Assembly: GCA_049614485.1 (NCBI GenBank)
Contig: JBMZDR010000006.1
Location: forward strand, 41,342 to 105,341
Direction: 5' to 3'
DNA length: 64,000 nucleotides
DNA from: GCA-2733415 sp049614485
Lineage (GTDB): Bacteria > Bacteroidota > Bacteroidia > Flavobacteriales > Flavobacteriaceae
Shown here piece by piece: positions 9,192 to 19,126 of the stretch. Made by a program: the position numbers and the translations under genes. The notes beneath the pieces are model-generated. The model saw nothing but the letters and a program-made list of their open reading frames with translations. It had not been told where the DNA came from and did not search any database. Positions within the stretch are counted from its first letter, which is position 1. Each line of letters starts with the position of its first letter.

Positions 9192-10729
9192 TGAAAGAAC
9201 ATACATCAGATATCGTAATTATAGGAAGTGGACTTGGAGGCTTAGTGTCTGCATTAATCTTTGCAAAAGAGGGCTATAGCGTAAGTGTTCTTGAAAAGAA
9301 CAATCAATTTGGAGGTAATTTACAAACCTTTGTAAGAGATAAAAGCATCTTTGATACTGGTGTTCATTATATAGGAGGATTGGCAGAAGGGGAAAATCTA
9401 TACCAATATTTTAAATATTTAGGTATTATGGATGATTTAAAACTTCAACAAATGGATGTTGATAAATATGATGTTATTAGTTTTGATGATGACACCATAA
9501 ACTATCCACACGCACAAGGCTATGATAATTTTATTGAGCAGTTATCCAGATTGTTTCCAGAAGAAAGAACAGCAATTGAAACATATTGTAATAAAATAAA
9601 AGAAACATGTAACAGTTTTCCATTATATAACCTAAAAATAGGCGATGCTTACTATGGAGAAACAGATTTATTATCATTAAAAGTTAAAGATTATATTGAA
9701 AGTTTAACAGAAAACAAAAAGCTAAGAGCAGTTTTAGTGGGGTCAAATTTCTTATACGCTGGTGAAGATAACACGCCATTTTATGTACATGCGTTATCTA
9801 TAAACTCTTACATTCAAAGCTCTTGGCGCTGTGTTAATGGAGGAAGTCAGATATCAAAATATTTAATTAAAAAAATAAGGAGCTTTGGCGGGCAAGTTTT
9901 AAAATATAAAGAAGTTGTTGACTTTGGTTTTGATCAAGGAAAACTAGTGTCAGCAAAAACTAAAGATGGAAATGAATATTTTGGAACTCAGTTTATATCT
10001 AATATAGAACCAAAACATACTTTAAAAATGATTGGTGAAAATAAAATGCGTAAAGCTTATACCAAACGTATTGAGAGTATAAAAAGTGTTATTTCTGCTT
10101 TTAGTGTCTATTTTGTATTTAAACCAGAAACATTTAAATACATTAATAATAACCATTATCACTTTAAAGATGTGAATAGGGTATGGGATGCTCAAAACTA
10201 TACAGAAGCTTCATGGCCAGAAGGGTACATGTTATCTGTTGGAGCTAAAAAAAATCAAACTAAATGGGCGGAAAACATGACGTTTATTACCTACATGCGT
10301 TATGATGAAGTGGAAGAGTGGGCAGATACATATAATACCGTTTCTGAGAAAGAAGAAAGAGGTGAAGCTTATGAGGCATTTAAACGCAGGAAAGTAGCGT
10401 CTGTTATAACTGAAATTGAAAAAAAATTCCCTGATTTTAGAGCATGCATTAAGTCTGTGCATTCATCAACTCCCTTATCATACAGAGATTATATTGGTGT
10501 TAATGAAGGGTCAATGTATGGTTATGTTAAAGATGCAGAAAGTCCAATGACGTCATTTTTATCACCAAGAACAAAGTTGAAAAACCTATTTTTTACAGGT
10601 CAAAGTATTAATATGCATGGCATATTAGGAGTTACAATTAGTGCGGTGTTAACGTGTTCAGAAATGCTAGGTAGAGAGTATTTGATAGAAAATATAAATA
10701 AAGAGCTGGAAAAACTCAATATAAAGTAA
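9191..10729 (+). CDS. Phytoene desaturase/retinol saturase-like FAD-dependent oxidoreductase
   Basis: A 512-residue protein with an N-terminal dinucleotide-binding fold ('DIVIIGSGLGGLVSALIFAK', Gly-x-Gly-x-x-Gly at residues 12-17) followed by 'EKNNQFGGNLQTF', the usual CrtI-family flavin loop. The C-terminal end 'LFFTGQSINMHGILGVTISAV' is the second FAD-contact motif of the family. CrtI-like enzymes insert or saturate C=C bonds in isoprenoid or polyene substrates. In flexirubin clusters the enzyme probably acts on the polyene or aryl moiety; the exact reaction cannot be told. It is coupled by one-base overlaps to both neighbours. Confidence 0.88.
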   Translation: MKEHTSDIVIIGSGLGGLVSALIFAKEGYSVSVLEKNNQFGGNLQTFVRDKSIFDTGVHYIGGLAEGENLYQYFKYLGIMDDLKLQQMDVDKYDVISFDDDTINYPHAQGYDNFIEQLSRLFPEERTAIETYCNKIKETCNSFPLYNLKIGDAYYGETDLLSLKVKDYIESLTENKKLRAVLVGSNFLYAGEDNTPFYVHALSINSYIQSSWRCVNGGSQISKYLIKKIRSFGGQVLKYKEVVDFGFDQGKLVSAKTKDGNEYFGTQFISNIEPKHTLKMIGENKMRKAYTKRIESIKSVISAFSVYFVFKPETFKYINNNHYHFKDVNRVWDAQNYTEASWPEGYMLSVGAKKNQTKWAENMTFITYMRYDEVEEWADTYNTVSEKEERGEAYEAFKRRKVASVITEIEKKFPDFRACIKSVHSSTPLSYRDYIGVNEGSMYGYVKDAESPMTSFLSPRTKLKNLFFTGQSINMHGILGVTISAVLTCSEMLGREYLIENINKELEKLNIK

Positions 10730-12402
10730 TGATGAACTTCCAGGTCATAAAGTATTTTAAAATTGTATTGATTGCATTAGTACTGGTTTCTTGCGGTGTC
10801 TCAAAATCAATTCATCATAAGCCTATTATAGAAGGATATAATAACACTATTTCAGAAAAAGTTAGACATTCAGATTCACTGATAACAATAGATGGAAATT
10901 TTTTAAGAGAATCTAAATATGGCCATTGGCAGTTACTTGCAAAAGGTGATCCGTTAGAACGTGGGTTAATTATTGGAAGTTTAACTCAAGACTTATTGCA
11001 ATACCAAGACCGTGTTTTTTTTGAAAAAATTTCTAATATCATCCCCTCAAAATTTAAACAACGCCTGTTAAGAGGTTTTTTAAAATGGTTTAATAGGAAG
11101 TTATATTTGAATGTAAAAGAAGAGTATAAAACCGAAATTTACGGGCTTTCAAGGTATGCTTCAGATAGGTACAATTATATTGCTCCAAAATATTTACGCA
11201 GCTTGTATTTACATGGAGCACATGATATAGGTCATGCATTACAAGATCTTGCTTTAGTAGGGTGTTCCTCTTTTGCTGCTTGGGGAAATAAAACTCAAGA
11301 TGGGAAACTTATTTTAGGACGTAATTTTGATTTTTATGCAGGAGATGAGTTTGCAAAAAACAAGCTGATATCATTTATAAAACCTGATGAAGGTATTCCT
11401 TTCGTATCTGTTTCATGGGCAGGAATGATTGGTACGGTATCTGCAATGAATTTAAAAGGATTAACAGTAACATTAAATGCAGGGAAATCTGACGTGCCTC
11501 TAGTAGCAAAAACACCAATTTCATTAGTTGCACGAGAAATTATTCAGTACGCATCCACTATTGATGAAGCTATTCAGATTGCAAAAACAAGAACCGTGTT
11601 TGTAGCGGAATCAATTATGGTAGGTAGTGCAGCAGACAATAAAGCTGTTTTAATAGAAGTATCTCCTAATAATTTTGGCGTTTATGATGTAGCAAATAAC
11701 AACCAGTTATTATGCGCAAATCACTTTCAAAGTGCTGCATATAAGGATGATGATAAAAATACAAAGCAAATACTTGAAAGCCATTCAAAATATAGATTTG
11801 ATAAAATGACAGAGTTATTTGAAAAATCAATAAAAATTACCCCCGAAATAGCGGTAGAAATGTTAAGAAATAAAGAGGGGTTAAACGGTAAGCGCATAGG
11901 TTACGGTAATGAAAAGGCTTTAAATCAATTGTTAGCACATCATGGTGTAGTATTTAAGCCTTCTGAGAAACTAATATGGGTATCTTCAAATCCGTATCAA
12001 TTAGGGGCTTTTGTAGCGTATGATTTAGATGATGTTTTTGATGAGTCATTCAATAAAAACAGTGTGTTTGAGACTACTGATTTAACCATTGCCGCAGATC
12101 CGTTTGTGAATTCTAAAGAGTTATTGCAGTATGAAGTTTATAGAAATCTAGACAGAACTATTGATACGTTGTTAGATGATAAAAATAAGACATTACACTC
12201 TGATAAGTTAAACTCTTATATAGCTTTAAACCCAGATTTATGGGTCCCGTATTATAAAGTCGGAAAATATTATTATCAAAAAAAATGGTTTACCAAAGCA
12301 AAGTATTATTTTAAAGCAGCTCTAGAAAAAGAAGTTACAACAGTTCCTGATTTGAAATTGATTAAAAAGTATTTAAAAAAATGCGAAAATAAAACTGATT
12401 AA
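10729..12402 (+). CDS. C45-type (acyl-CoA:6-APA acyltransferase-like) Ntn-hydrolase lipoprotein
   Basis: A 557-residue lipoprotein: hydrophobic N-terminus and lipobox 'LVLVSC' with Cys22. The core matches peptidase C45/AAT Ntn hydrolases: 'CSSFAAWGNKTQDGKLILGRNFDF' pattern with candidate nucleophile Cys179, then 'WAGMIGTVSAMNLKGL' and 'ESIMVGSAADNKAVLIEVSP'. Members self-cleave before the Cys and transfer or hydrolyse acyl groups. A TPR-like segment lies at about residues 500-550 ('WVPYYKVGKYYYQKKWFTKAKYYFKAAL'-like helices). In a pigment operon an acyl-transfer role, such as joining the polyene acid to a resorcinol hydroxyl, is attractive but inferred. It overlaps the previous gene by one base. 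Confidence 0.8.
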   Translation: MMNFQVIKYFKIVLIALVLVSCGVSKSIHHKPIIEGYNNTISEKVRHSDSLITIDGNFLRESKYGHWQLLAKGDPLERGLIIGSLTQDLLQYQDRVFFEKISNIIPSKFKQRLLRGFLKWFNRKLYLNVKEEYKTEIYGLSRYASDRYNYIAPKYLRSLYLHGAHDIGHALQDLALVGCSSFAAWGNKTQDGKLILGRNFDFYAGDEFAKNKLISFIKPDEGIPFVSVSWAGMIGTVSAMNLKGLTVTLNAGKSDVPLVAKTPISLVAREIIQYASTIDEAIQIAKTRTVFVAESIMVGSAADNKAVLIEVSPNNFGVYDVANNNQLLCANHFQSAAYKDDDKNTKQILESHSKYRFDKMTELFEKSIKITPEIAVEMLRNKEGLNGKRIGYGNEKALNQLLAHHGVVFKPSEKLIWVSSNPYQLGAFVAYDLDDVFDESFNKNSVFETTDLTIAADPFVNSKELLQYEVYRNLDRTIDTLLDDKNKTLHSDKLNSYIALNPDLWVPYYKVGKYYYQKKWFTKAKYYFKAALEKEVTTVPDLKLIKKYLKKCENKTD

Positions 12403-12405
12403 TTT

Positions 12406-13698
12406 ATGATGATACCAGAGATAGAAAAAGCATCAAAGCATGAAATTAAAGAATTTCAAAACGGTAAATTAATTGAGTTGCTTCAATATTTAAATCAAAA
12501 CTCATTGTTTTATCAACGTAAGTTTATAGCTGAAAATATTGATATCTCTACAATAACTGATCTGTCAGATTTGCAAAGAATATCATTAACAACTAAAGAT
12601 GATTTACAGCAATATAATGATGATTTTGTATGTGTAGAGCAAAATAAAATTATCGACTATGTGACGACTTCGGGAACTTTAGGTAAACCTGTAACTTTTG
12701 CGTTAACGGATAATGATTTAAATAGATTAGCATACAATGAAGCCATATCCTTTGCATGTGCCGGCGTAACTTCAAATGATGTTGTTCAGCTTATGACAAC
12801 AATGGATAGACGTTTCATGGCTGGATTAGCTTATTTTTTGGGCGTTAGAAAGCTTGGCGCAGGCATGATCCGTGTAGGCGCAGGAATTCCAGAATTACAA
12901 TGGGATTCAATTATAAAATTCAAACCAACTTATTTGATTGCAGTTCCCTCATTTTTATTGAAGTTAATTCAATATGCAGAAGCCAATGGTATTGATTATA
13001 ATGCTTCTGGGGTAAAAGGAGTTATATGTATAGGTGAGGCATTACGTACTGATGATTTTACACTAAATACATTGTCTAAAAAAATTACAGATAAATGGGA
13101 TGTGAAATTATACTCTACTTATGCGTCTACAGAAATGGGTACCGCATTTACAGAGTGTAAGTATGCAAAGGGAGGACATCATCACCCAGAATTAATAATT
13201 ACTGAAATTATTGACGAACAAGGTAAGCTAGTTAAAGATGGAGAAGAAGGGGAGTTGGTTATTACAACACTAGGTTTTGAAGCATTACCCTTATTGCGTT
13301 TTAAAACAGGAGATGTTGTTAAAGCATATTATGATACTTGTGATTGCGGTAGAAATACTATGCGTTTAGGACCTGTAGTAGGAAGGAAGAAGCAAATGGT
13401 AAAGTATAAAGGAACAACGTTATATCCTCCTGCAATGCATGACTTATTAAACAATTTTGATGATGTAGAGTGTTGTATAATCGAAATTAGTACCAATGAT
13501 ATCGGTACTGATGAAATCTTGATCAAAATTGCTGCGAAAGAGAACACAACAGAATTGCTATCAAGAATAAAAGATCATTTTAGAGCAAAATTACGTGTAG
13601 CACCAGTTATAGAGTTTCATGAGGCTAAAGATATTAATAAACTTCGATTCCCAAGAATGAGTAGAAAACCAGTTGATTTTATTGATAAGAGAATATAG
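12406..13698 (+). CDS. Phenylacetate-CoA ligase-like (PaaK family) adenylate-forming enzyme
   Basis: A 430-residue ANL-superfamily protein. Motif A3 is 'YVTTSGTLGKPVTFAL', A5 is 'YSTYASTEMGTAFTECK', and A7 is 'LLRFKTGDVV'. The length and the late Cys/His cluster ('CKYAKGGHHHPE', 'DTCDCGRNTMRLGPVVGRKK') fit the PaaK subgroup rather than long acyl-CoA synthetases. It would activate an aromatic or polyene carboxylate as AMP ester and pass it to CoA or ACP. It is the last gene of the pigment operon, three bases after the C45 gene. Substrate is inferred. Confidence 0.87.
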   Translation: MMIPEIEKASKHEIKEFQNGKLIELLQYLNQNSLFYQRKFIAENIDISTITDLSDLQRISLTTKDDLQQYNDDFVCVEQNKIIDYVTTSGTLGKPVTFALTDNDLNRLAYNEAISFACAGVTSNDVVQLMTTMDRRFMAGLAYFLGVRKLGAGMIRVGAGIPELQWDSIIKFKPTYLIAVPSFLLKLIQYAEANGIDYNASGVKGVICIGEALRTDDFTLNTLSKKITDKWDVKLYSTYASTEMGTAFTECKYAKGGHHHPELIITEIIDEQGKLVKDGEEGELVITTLGFEALPLLRFKTGDVVKAYYDTCDCGRNTMRLGPVVGRKKQMVKYKGTTLYPPAMHDLLNNFDDVECCIIEISTNDIGTDEILIKIAAKENTTELLSRIKDHFRAKLRVAPVIEFHEAKDINKLRFPRMSRKPVDFIDKRI

Positions 13699-13797
13699 TA
13701 TAAATAAATTTACCTTGATTGTTCTCAAATGTAGTTGACTATTGTTATTAAATAACTATTACTTTCTACTAAGAGAACAACAGATTTATTAAGAAGT

Positions 13798-15342
13798 CTA
13801 TTTTATTGTTTTCCGTATAACCGGACTTGATACCCATTGGTAATCTTTATTTATAAAACAAAAATAATCAGTTGGAGGCTCAACATAAGAACGATCTTCA
13901 ATAGACATTAATAAGTCTTCCTGACCATCATTATTGACATCTTCTAATTTAATAGTTAAATTAAGATGATGAGTATTGTAATCTCGGTCCCAAAATTCAC
14001 TGATATGATTAACATCATTTTTTTTATAGGGGAGAAGCATCACTTTTCCGATACCGGTAGGATGATTTCTGTTATAATGATAGTAAATGTGGTCTTGTCC
14101 TGGCTCTTTTGAGAGGTCAAACGGAAATTCATGTAAGACAACCCCTTCTTTAACAATTCTAGAACATAATTCTTTTGCAAACTCTTTACTAGGGTGGTAT
14201 TGTAAATACAGCTCAATATCCAGTTCCCCCAGTTTTGAAGACAGAACTTTCTGGCGGTGTATCATTCTTTCTAAATCAGGGTTTATAGATTTGTGATTTG
14301 TCTTTAAAAAAGAACCAGTTTCAGTCATTATATAACGTTGTGATTTATGTAGTTTATAAATCATTTGCTCGTTAGAACTATCCATTGCATATGAATTTAC
14401 GAAAATACAGTTAGGAGTAAATTCTGGTTCGGTATATGTAAAACTCTCTATATAATCACCTGAGGCTATTTGTAGTAGTCCTTTAAGGTGCCCATTTAAA
14501 TCATAATTAACCAGATAAGTGTTGTATTCATTTTCATATTCAAACTTTATAATTAGCGAGTAAAAATTATAATCTAAATCTACAGTGCCTATAATAGTTT
14601 TTAAAGACGTAGGTGCCTGATGATGTTTTTGCGTATATTTATTCGGGTATGGCGCTATTTTAAACAACTGTAATTTTTTATATAACAACTTGTTTATAAC
14701 TAATAAGTTGTCTTTGTTGATGAGGTCTGTGGCGTTTTTGTTTAAAGATTTGTAGGTTTTTATAATGAATCTTTCGGAAGGATTAAGTTTCTGAACTCCT
14801 TTTTGTTTTACATCTTTAGGTGTAAACAACGGCTTAATACTGTTTAATTTTTTTGACGCAATTTTCTCATTGGTAGAGGAGATAACGTCAAACAGTTTTT
14901 TTGTGTTTTGTGCTTCAACCAGAATTCGTTCGCCAGGTACTAATTTGTTAGTATTGCTAATGTTGACATATTTTAACACCTTTTTTTGAGCTAAAGTAAA
15001 TGGTTGGCCAATGATAGATTTAAATTCATGAAAAGGCTTAATTGTTAAGTAAAGTATATTGTCTTTTTTTACAATGATGACGTTATTTTTACCGCCATAA
15101 TGATCTCCGATAATTTTCCCATCAATAAATTTACAGTTTTGAAACTCACGATTTTCAAAACCATCTGTATAAGAGTTGAATTGAATGGTTAGGTCATCTA
15201 AAATACCAAGTTTAGAGATGTTTAAAGATTCTTTCCCGTTGCTATATTGCCATACACCTATATAATCCCAAATTGTATTTTGGGCAGAAACACTAAAAAA
15301 TGATAAAAATAATATTAGAGCTAGTTTTTGTGTAAATTTCAT
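13798..15342 (-). CDS. Secreted protein of unknown function
   Basis: A 514-residue protein with a clear signal peptide (residues 1-20, 'LILFLSFFSVSAQ'). The N-terminal 100 residues describe a beta-rich segment ('IWDYIGVWQYSNGKESLNI') followed by lysine-rich linkers. Near the C-terminus 'EDVNNDGQEDLLMSIED' resembles an FG-GAP/VCBS or EF-hand-like calcium loop. No catalytic motif is recognised. It is convergent with the pigment operon; the 99-base gap between them contains only an 8-base inverted repeat (13719-13726 and 13773-13780) and no clear terminator. Confidence 0.75.
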   Translation of the reverse strand: MKFTQKLALILFLSFFSVSAQNTIWDYIGVWQYSNGKESLNISKLGILDDLTIQFNSYTDGFENREFQNCKFIDGKIIGDHYGGKNNVIIVKKDNILYLTIKPFHEFKSIIGQPFTLAQKKVLKYVNISNTNKLVPGERILVEAQNTKKLFDVISSTNEKIASKKLNSIKPLFTPKDVKQKGVQKLNPSERFIIKTYKSLNKNATDLINKDNLLVINKLLYKKLQLFKIAPYPNKYTQKHHQAPTSLKTIIGTVDLDYNFYSLIIKFEYENEYNTYLVNYDLNGHLKGLLQIASGDYIESFTYTEPEFTPNCIFVNSYAMDSSNEQMIYKLHKSQRYIMTETGSFLKTNHKSINPDLERMIHRQKVLSSKLGELDIELYLQYHPSKEFAKELCSRIVKEGVVLHEFPFDLSKEPGQDHIYYHYNRNHPTGIGKVMLLPYKKNDVNHISEFWDRDYNTHHLNLTIKLEDVNNDGQEDLLMSIEDRSYVEPPTDYFCFINKDYQWVSSPVIRKTIK

Positions 15343-15414
15343 ATTATAGAAATATTATTTTTATGAAAAAAGACAAAAAACATACCTAAATTTATAATTC
15401 TATTTAGAAAGTGG

Positions 15415-15786
15415 TTATTTTATTACTACATGTTTAATAACAGCAGTACTATCACAATTCTCAACTAAAAATTCATATGATTTTTGTAAATATTCAGATT
15501 CAATAATGTACGTTTTACAAGATTTTAGTTTTGTGTTAGATTTTGAAAAATCTACATTACCATTTGTATATGCATCTGTAATTGCAGCAGTATCCAAGGC
15601 TTTTGTGTCTACTAATTGTTGTACAGCTGGATCAAAGGCCCGTTTTTTAAGACGGATATCTTTTAAAATTCTACAATTTGGTAAATAACAAAACGTGGTT
15701 TTTTTCTTATCCCAAACAAAAAATACAACAATAGTTCCTAAAGCTATACCAACTAAGTAATAGCCAAAACGCTGAATAAAATTCAT
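15415..15786 (-). CDS. DUF4258-like membrane-anchored protein
   Basis: A 123-residue protein with one N-terminal membrane segment (residues 8-25, 'YYLVGIALGTIVVFFVW') and a small soluble domain with three Cys. The C-terminal part ('VDFSKSNTKLKSCKTYIIE') matches what I remember of flavobacterial proteins annotated DUF4258, often found beside alanine dehydrogenase as here. It lies 31 bases downstream of ald on the same strand, so co-transcription is likely. Function is unknown. Confidence 0.7.
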   Translation of the reverse strand: MNFIQRFGYYLVGIALGTIVVFFVWDKKKTTFCYLPNCRILKDIRLKKRAFDPAVQQLVDTKALDTAAITDAYTNGNVDFSKSNTKLKSCKTYIIESEYLQKSYEFLVENCDSTAVIKHVVIK

Positions 15787-15817
15787 ATATTTAAAAAAAA
15801 TGTAATTGATTGTAACA

Positions 15818-17017
15818 TCAAAAGATTAATAAGTTTGCATCATTATACGGCAATCCAAACCAATCAGAAACTGATTTGCTTGTTAGAACGCCGTGGTAAA
15901 AATACAACCCATTTTTCAAACCTCTATCAAAACGTATGGCATTTTCTATACCTCCGTCATCTGCAATTTTTAAAAGATAAGGAGTGAAAATGTTACTAAT
16001 TGCGTTAGAGGCTGTACGTGAGTATCTTGAGGGAATGTTGGGTATGCAATAATGAATCACACCATGTTTTATAAATGTAGGATGATCATGTGTTGTAACT
16101 TCTGAGGTTTCAAAACATCCTCCCATATCTATACTGACATCTAATATCACAGAACCTGGTTTCATCTGCTCTACCATTTCTTCAGAAACAATAATAGGAG
16201 ACCTGTTTTTTCCTCTAACTGCGCCAATAGCTATGTCGCATCTTTTTAAGGCTTTAAGTAATGTTTTAGGTTGTAAAGTTGATGTGTATACGGGTCTTCC
16301 TAAACCTGCTTGTATACACCTTAATTTAGTTAATGAATTGTCAAATATTTTTACATTGGCTCCTAAACCAATAGCAGATCGCGCAGCAAATTCTCCAACT
16401 GTTCCTGCACCAATAATAACGACTTCTGTTGGGGGTACACCACTAATGTTACCTAATAATAATCCGTTACCTTCATTAGTGTTTGCTAATAACTCTGAGG
16501 CTACAAGAACAGATGCCGTTCCTGCAATTTCACTTAAGGCTCTAACGGCAGGAAAGGTTCCTGCTTCATCTTTAATAAACTCAAAAGCTAATGCCGTAAT
16601 TCGTTTAGCGGCTAAACGCTCAAAGTATTTTTTACTTTGCGTTTTTAGTTGTAGTGCAGATATTAATAGTGTTTGTGGATTTATCAATTCAATTTCATCA
16701 ATTGAAGGGGGCTCTACCTTTAAAATGATGGGGCATGAAAATACTTTTTTAATATCGCTGGTAACTTCTGCACCTGCTTCACTATAGTCAATATCTGTGA
16801 ACCCAGAAGCTTTTCCAGCATTAGCCTCAATAATGATTCGATGGCCGTGAGATATTAATGCTCCCACAGCATCTGGTGTTAAACAAATTCGATTTTCTTG
16901 ATAAGAGGTCTCCTTTGGAATACCGATAAGTAAATCTCCTTTTTTATGAAGTAATTCTAATGTTTCTTCTTGAGGAAGTAATTGCTGTTTAGAAAAAGGT
17001 GTGGTTACGTTACTCAT
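15818..17017 (-). CDS. ald: Alanine dehydrogenase
   Basis: A 399-residue member of the alanine dehydrogenase/PNT family, which interconverts L-alanine with pyruvate and ammonium using NAD. Visible features are 'LIGIPKETSYQENRICLTPDAV' near residue 31 (substrate-binding Arg/Lys region), the Rossmann motif 'VVIIGAGTVGEFAARSAIGL' and 'GSVILDVSIDMGGCFETSE' near the active-site cleft. An N-terminal extension of about 25 residues is common in Bacteroidota homologs. It is transcribed toward the DUF4258-like gene. Transhydrogenase PntAA is excluded because no membrane part or partner gene is present. Confidence 0.9.
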   Translation of the reverse strand: MSNVTTPFSKQQLLPQEETLELLHKKGDLLIGIPKETSYQENRICLTPDAVGALISHGHRIIIEANAGKASGFTDIDYSEAGAEVTSDIKKVFSCPIILKVEPPSIDEIELINPQTLLISALQLKTQSKKYFERLAAKRITALAFEFIKDEAGTFPAVRALSEIAGTASVLVASELLANTNEGNGLLLGNISGVPPTEVVIIGAGTVGEFAARSAIGLGANVKIFDNSLTKLRCIQAGLGRPVYTSTLQPKTLLKALKRCDIAIGAVRGKNRSPIIVSEEMVEQMKPGSVILDVSIDMGGCFETSEVTTHDHPTFIKHGVIHYCIPNIPSRYSRTASNAISNIFTPYLLKIADDGGIENAIRFDRGLKNGLYFYHGVLTSKSVSDWFGLPYNDANLLIF

Positions 17018-17071
17018 TTCAATTAGTTGGTTTGAACTAAATTACAACTATTTTTTTTAGTGGTCACTTTT

Positions 17072-17479
17072 TCAACTTTTAATTTTTATAGTACGGCTAC
17101 CATCTTCATTTTCAGAAAGCATTATTTTTATAGCATCTTCAGGAGCTATATTTGGTATTTTTTCAGGCCATTCTACCAAGCACCATGCGTTTTGATAAAA
17201 ATAATCTTCAATACCAATATCATATACTTCTTCTTCATGTGTAATTCTGTAAAAGTCAAAATGAAATACCTTTGAATTTTTCCCAGAATATTCATTTACT
17301 AAAGAGAATGTAGGGCTTGATGTTTCATCTGTAACACCAAGAAGCTTGACAAGTTCTTTTATTAATGTTGTTTTTCCAACCCCCATAGCACCATAAAATA
17401 GTAATGTTTTACTAGTGATATTATTAATTACTGTTTGCGCAATGGTTGGTAAATCATTTAATTGATATGTTTTTTCCAT
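17072..17479 (-). CDS. tsaE: tRNA threonylcarbamoyladenosine biosynthesis ATPase TsaE
   Basis: A small P-loop ATPase needed for the t6A37 modification of ANN-decoding tRNAs, working with TsaB and TsaD. The Walker A is 'GAMGVGKTTLIKEL', followed by 'TSSPTFSLVNEY' and the family signature 'VFHFDFYRI' and 'WCLVEWPEKI'. The start is set at the ATG at 17479 ('MEKTYQLNDLP'), giving 135 residues, the usual length. An upstream in-frame ATG at 17512 would add 11 residues and overlap porX by 14 bases, which is possible but less likely. Confidence 0.92.
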   Translation of the reverse strand: MEKTYQLNDLPTIAQTVINNITSKTLLFYGAMGVGKTTLIKELVKLLGVTDETSSPTFSLVNEYSGKNSKVFHFDFYRITHEEEVYDIGIEDYFYQNAWCLVEWPEKIPNIAPEDAIKIMLSENEDGSRTIKIKS

Positions 17480-17498
17480 AAATGAGTTAAAAGGTGTT

Positions 17499-19046
17499 TT
17501 ATTTAGGGTCAAGTACTACAAAAGGTATAATCATTTCTTCCAATGAAACACCACCATGCTGATAGGTGTTTTTAAAATAACTCACGTAATGGTTGTAGTT
17601 ATTTGGATAGGCAAAAAACAAATCACTTTTAGCGAATATGAATGAACTGCTCATGTTTATACTAGGCAAATGTATTGTTTTTGGGTTTTTGGCTGCCAAC
17701 ACATCTTTGTCATTATACGTTAAACTCTTACCAGTTTTGTATCGTAAATTTAAACTTGTTCGTTTATCTCCAATTACTTTTGAGGGTGAATTAACATTAA
17801 TTGTTCCGTGATCAGTAGTAATAATTAACTTCATGTTTAAATCATGGGCTTGGGTAATAATATCTAACAAAGGAGAGTTTTTAAACCAGCTCTGTGTTAA
17901 TGATCTGTATGCTTTATCATCAGAAGCTAATTCTTTTATCACCTCCATATCAGTTTTTGAATGAGACAACATATCTACGAAATTATAAACCACTACAGTT
18001 AAGTCGTTTGAAGCGCATGACTTAAAGTTGTTTGCTAGCTTTTTTCCAGCATTTAAATTGGTGATTTTAAAATAATCATGTTTAATATCTAAACGTAAAC
18101 GTTGAATTTGGGCTTTTAAAAAATCATTTTCATGCATGTTTTTTCCACCTTCATCAGTGTCATTTTTCCAAAAATCTGGGTGTTGTTTTTCCATATCAGA
18201 AGGCATCAATCCGGAAAAAATAGCATTTCTCGCATACTGGGTTGCGGTAGGTAAAATACTGCAAAATGGTTTTTCAGATACCTTTTTGTAATAAGTGGCA
18301 ACACTTGGTTCAAAAGCTTTCCATTGGTCATACCTCAAATTATCAACAACAACCAATAGGGTAGGTTGTTCGCTTAATTCTGGAACAATCCATTCTTTAA
18401 ACAAGTTGTGTGACATCAAAGGGGCTTCTTTTTTGTTTTTAAACCATTCTGGATAGTTATTGTCAATGAATTTACAGAATGCATTATTGGCTTCGCTTTT
18501 TTGAGAAATAAGTATTTCTTGCATTCCAGAATCTTCAATAGTTTCTAGTTCAAGCTCCCAGTAAATTAACTTTTGATATAACTCTGCCCATTCATCCCAA
18601 GAATTTATCATGGCTAAATCCATAGAAATTTTCCTGAATTCTTGTTGATAGTTAGACATGGTTTTTTCAGAGATCAACCTTGAAAAATCTAAGTTCTTTT
18701 TAATACTGTGTAATATCTGATTAGGATTAACAGGCTTAATGAGGTAATCAGCAATTTTAGAACCGATGGCTTCCTCCATTAAGTGCTCTTCTTCACTTTT
18801 AGTAATCATGACTACAGGGATATGTGCTTTGCGCTCTTTTATTTCAGATAATGTTTCCAAGCCAGTTAAACCAGGCATATTTTCATCTAAAAAAATGATA
18901 TCAAAATTTTGGGTTTCAATAATTTCTAGTGCTTCAGCACCGCTAAAACAGGTGGTCACTTCACAGTTTTTCTTTTCTAAAAAAATCACATGAGGTTTTA
19001 ATAAGTCTATTTCGTCGTCTACCCAAAGAATCTTGATGTTATTCAT
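17499..19046 (-). CDS. porX: Response regulator with PglZ domain, T9SS regulator PorX
   Basis: A 515-residue protein. Residues 1-120 are a receiver domain with acidic D10-D11, phospho-acceptor D54 ('IIFLDENMPGL'), T82 and K104. The remainder is a PglZ/alkaline-phosphatase-superfamily domain with 'LLVVVDNLRYDQW' and 'LIITTDHGTINVNSPS' metal-binding segments. This architecture is that of PorX, which with PorY controls type IX secretion in Bacteroidota and has phosphodiesterase activity. The porX-tsaE adjacency fits the family's usual neighbourhood. Consistently, two T9SS-sorted proteins are encoded in the window. Confidence 0.93.
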   Translation of the reverse strand: MNNIKILWVDDEIDLLKPHVIFLEKKNCEVTTCFSGAEALEIIETQNFDIIFLDENMPGLTGLETLSEIKERKAHIPVVMITKSEEEHLMEEAIGSKIADYLIKPVNPNQILHSIKKNLDFSRLISEKTMSNYQQEFRKISMDLAMINSWDEWAELYQKLIYWELELETIEDSGMQEILISQKSEANNAFCKFIDNNYPEWFKNKKEAPLMSHNLFKEWIVPELSEQPTLLVVVDNLRYDQWKAFEPSVATYYKKVSEKPFCSILPTATQYARNAIFSGLMPSDMEKQHPDFWKNDTDEGGKNMHENDFLKAQIQRLRLDIKHDYFKITNLNAGKKLANNFKSCASNDLTVVVYNFVDMLSHSKTDMEVIKELASDDKAYRSLTQSWFKNSPLLDIITQAHDLNMKLIITTDHGTINVNSPSKVIGDKRTSLNLRYKTGKSLTYNDKDVLAAKNPKTIHLPSINMSSSFIFAKSDLFFAYPNNYNHYVSYFKNTYQHGGVSLEEMIIPFVVLDPK

Positions 19047-19126
19047 ATAAAATAAAAATTATTCAACAGTTAAAATACTAAACAAATTATTAAGTTTGTC
19101 AGTACAAGTGTCAAAAACCATAGCTT

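Noticed and set aside
13719..13780. Inverted repeat TTGTTCTC/GAGAACAA between the pigment operon and the convergent gene
   Set aside because: Arms are 46 bases apart with no T run, so it does not look like a terminator; probably chance.
16233..16787. 184-codon plus-strand frame opposite ald
   Set aside because: Antisense shadow of a strongly conserved enzyme gene; no domain recognised.
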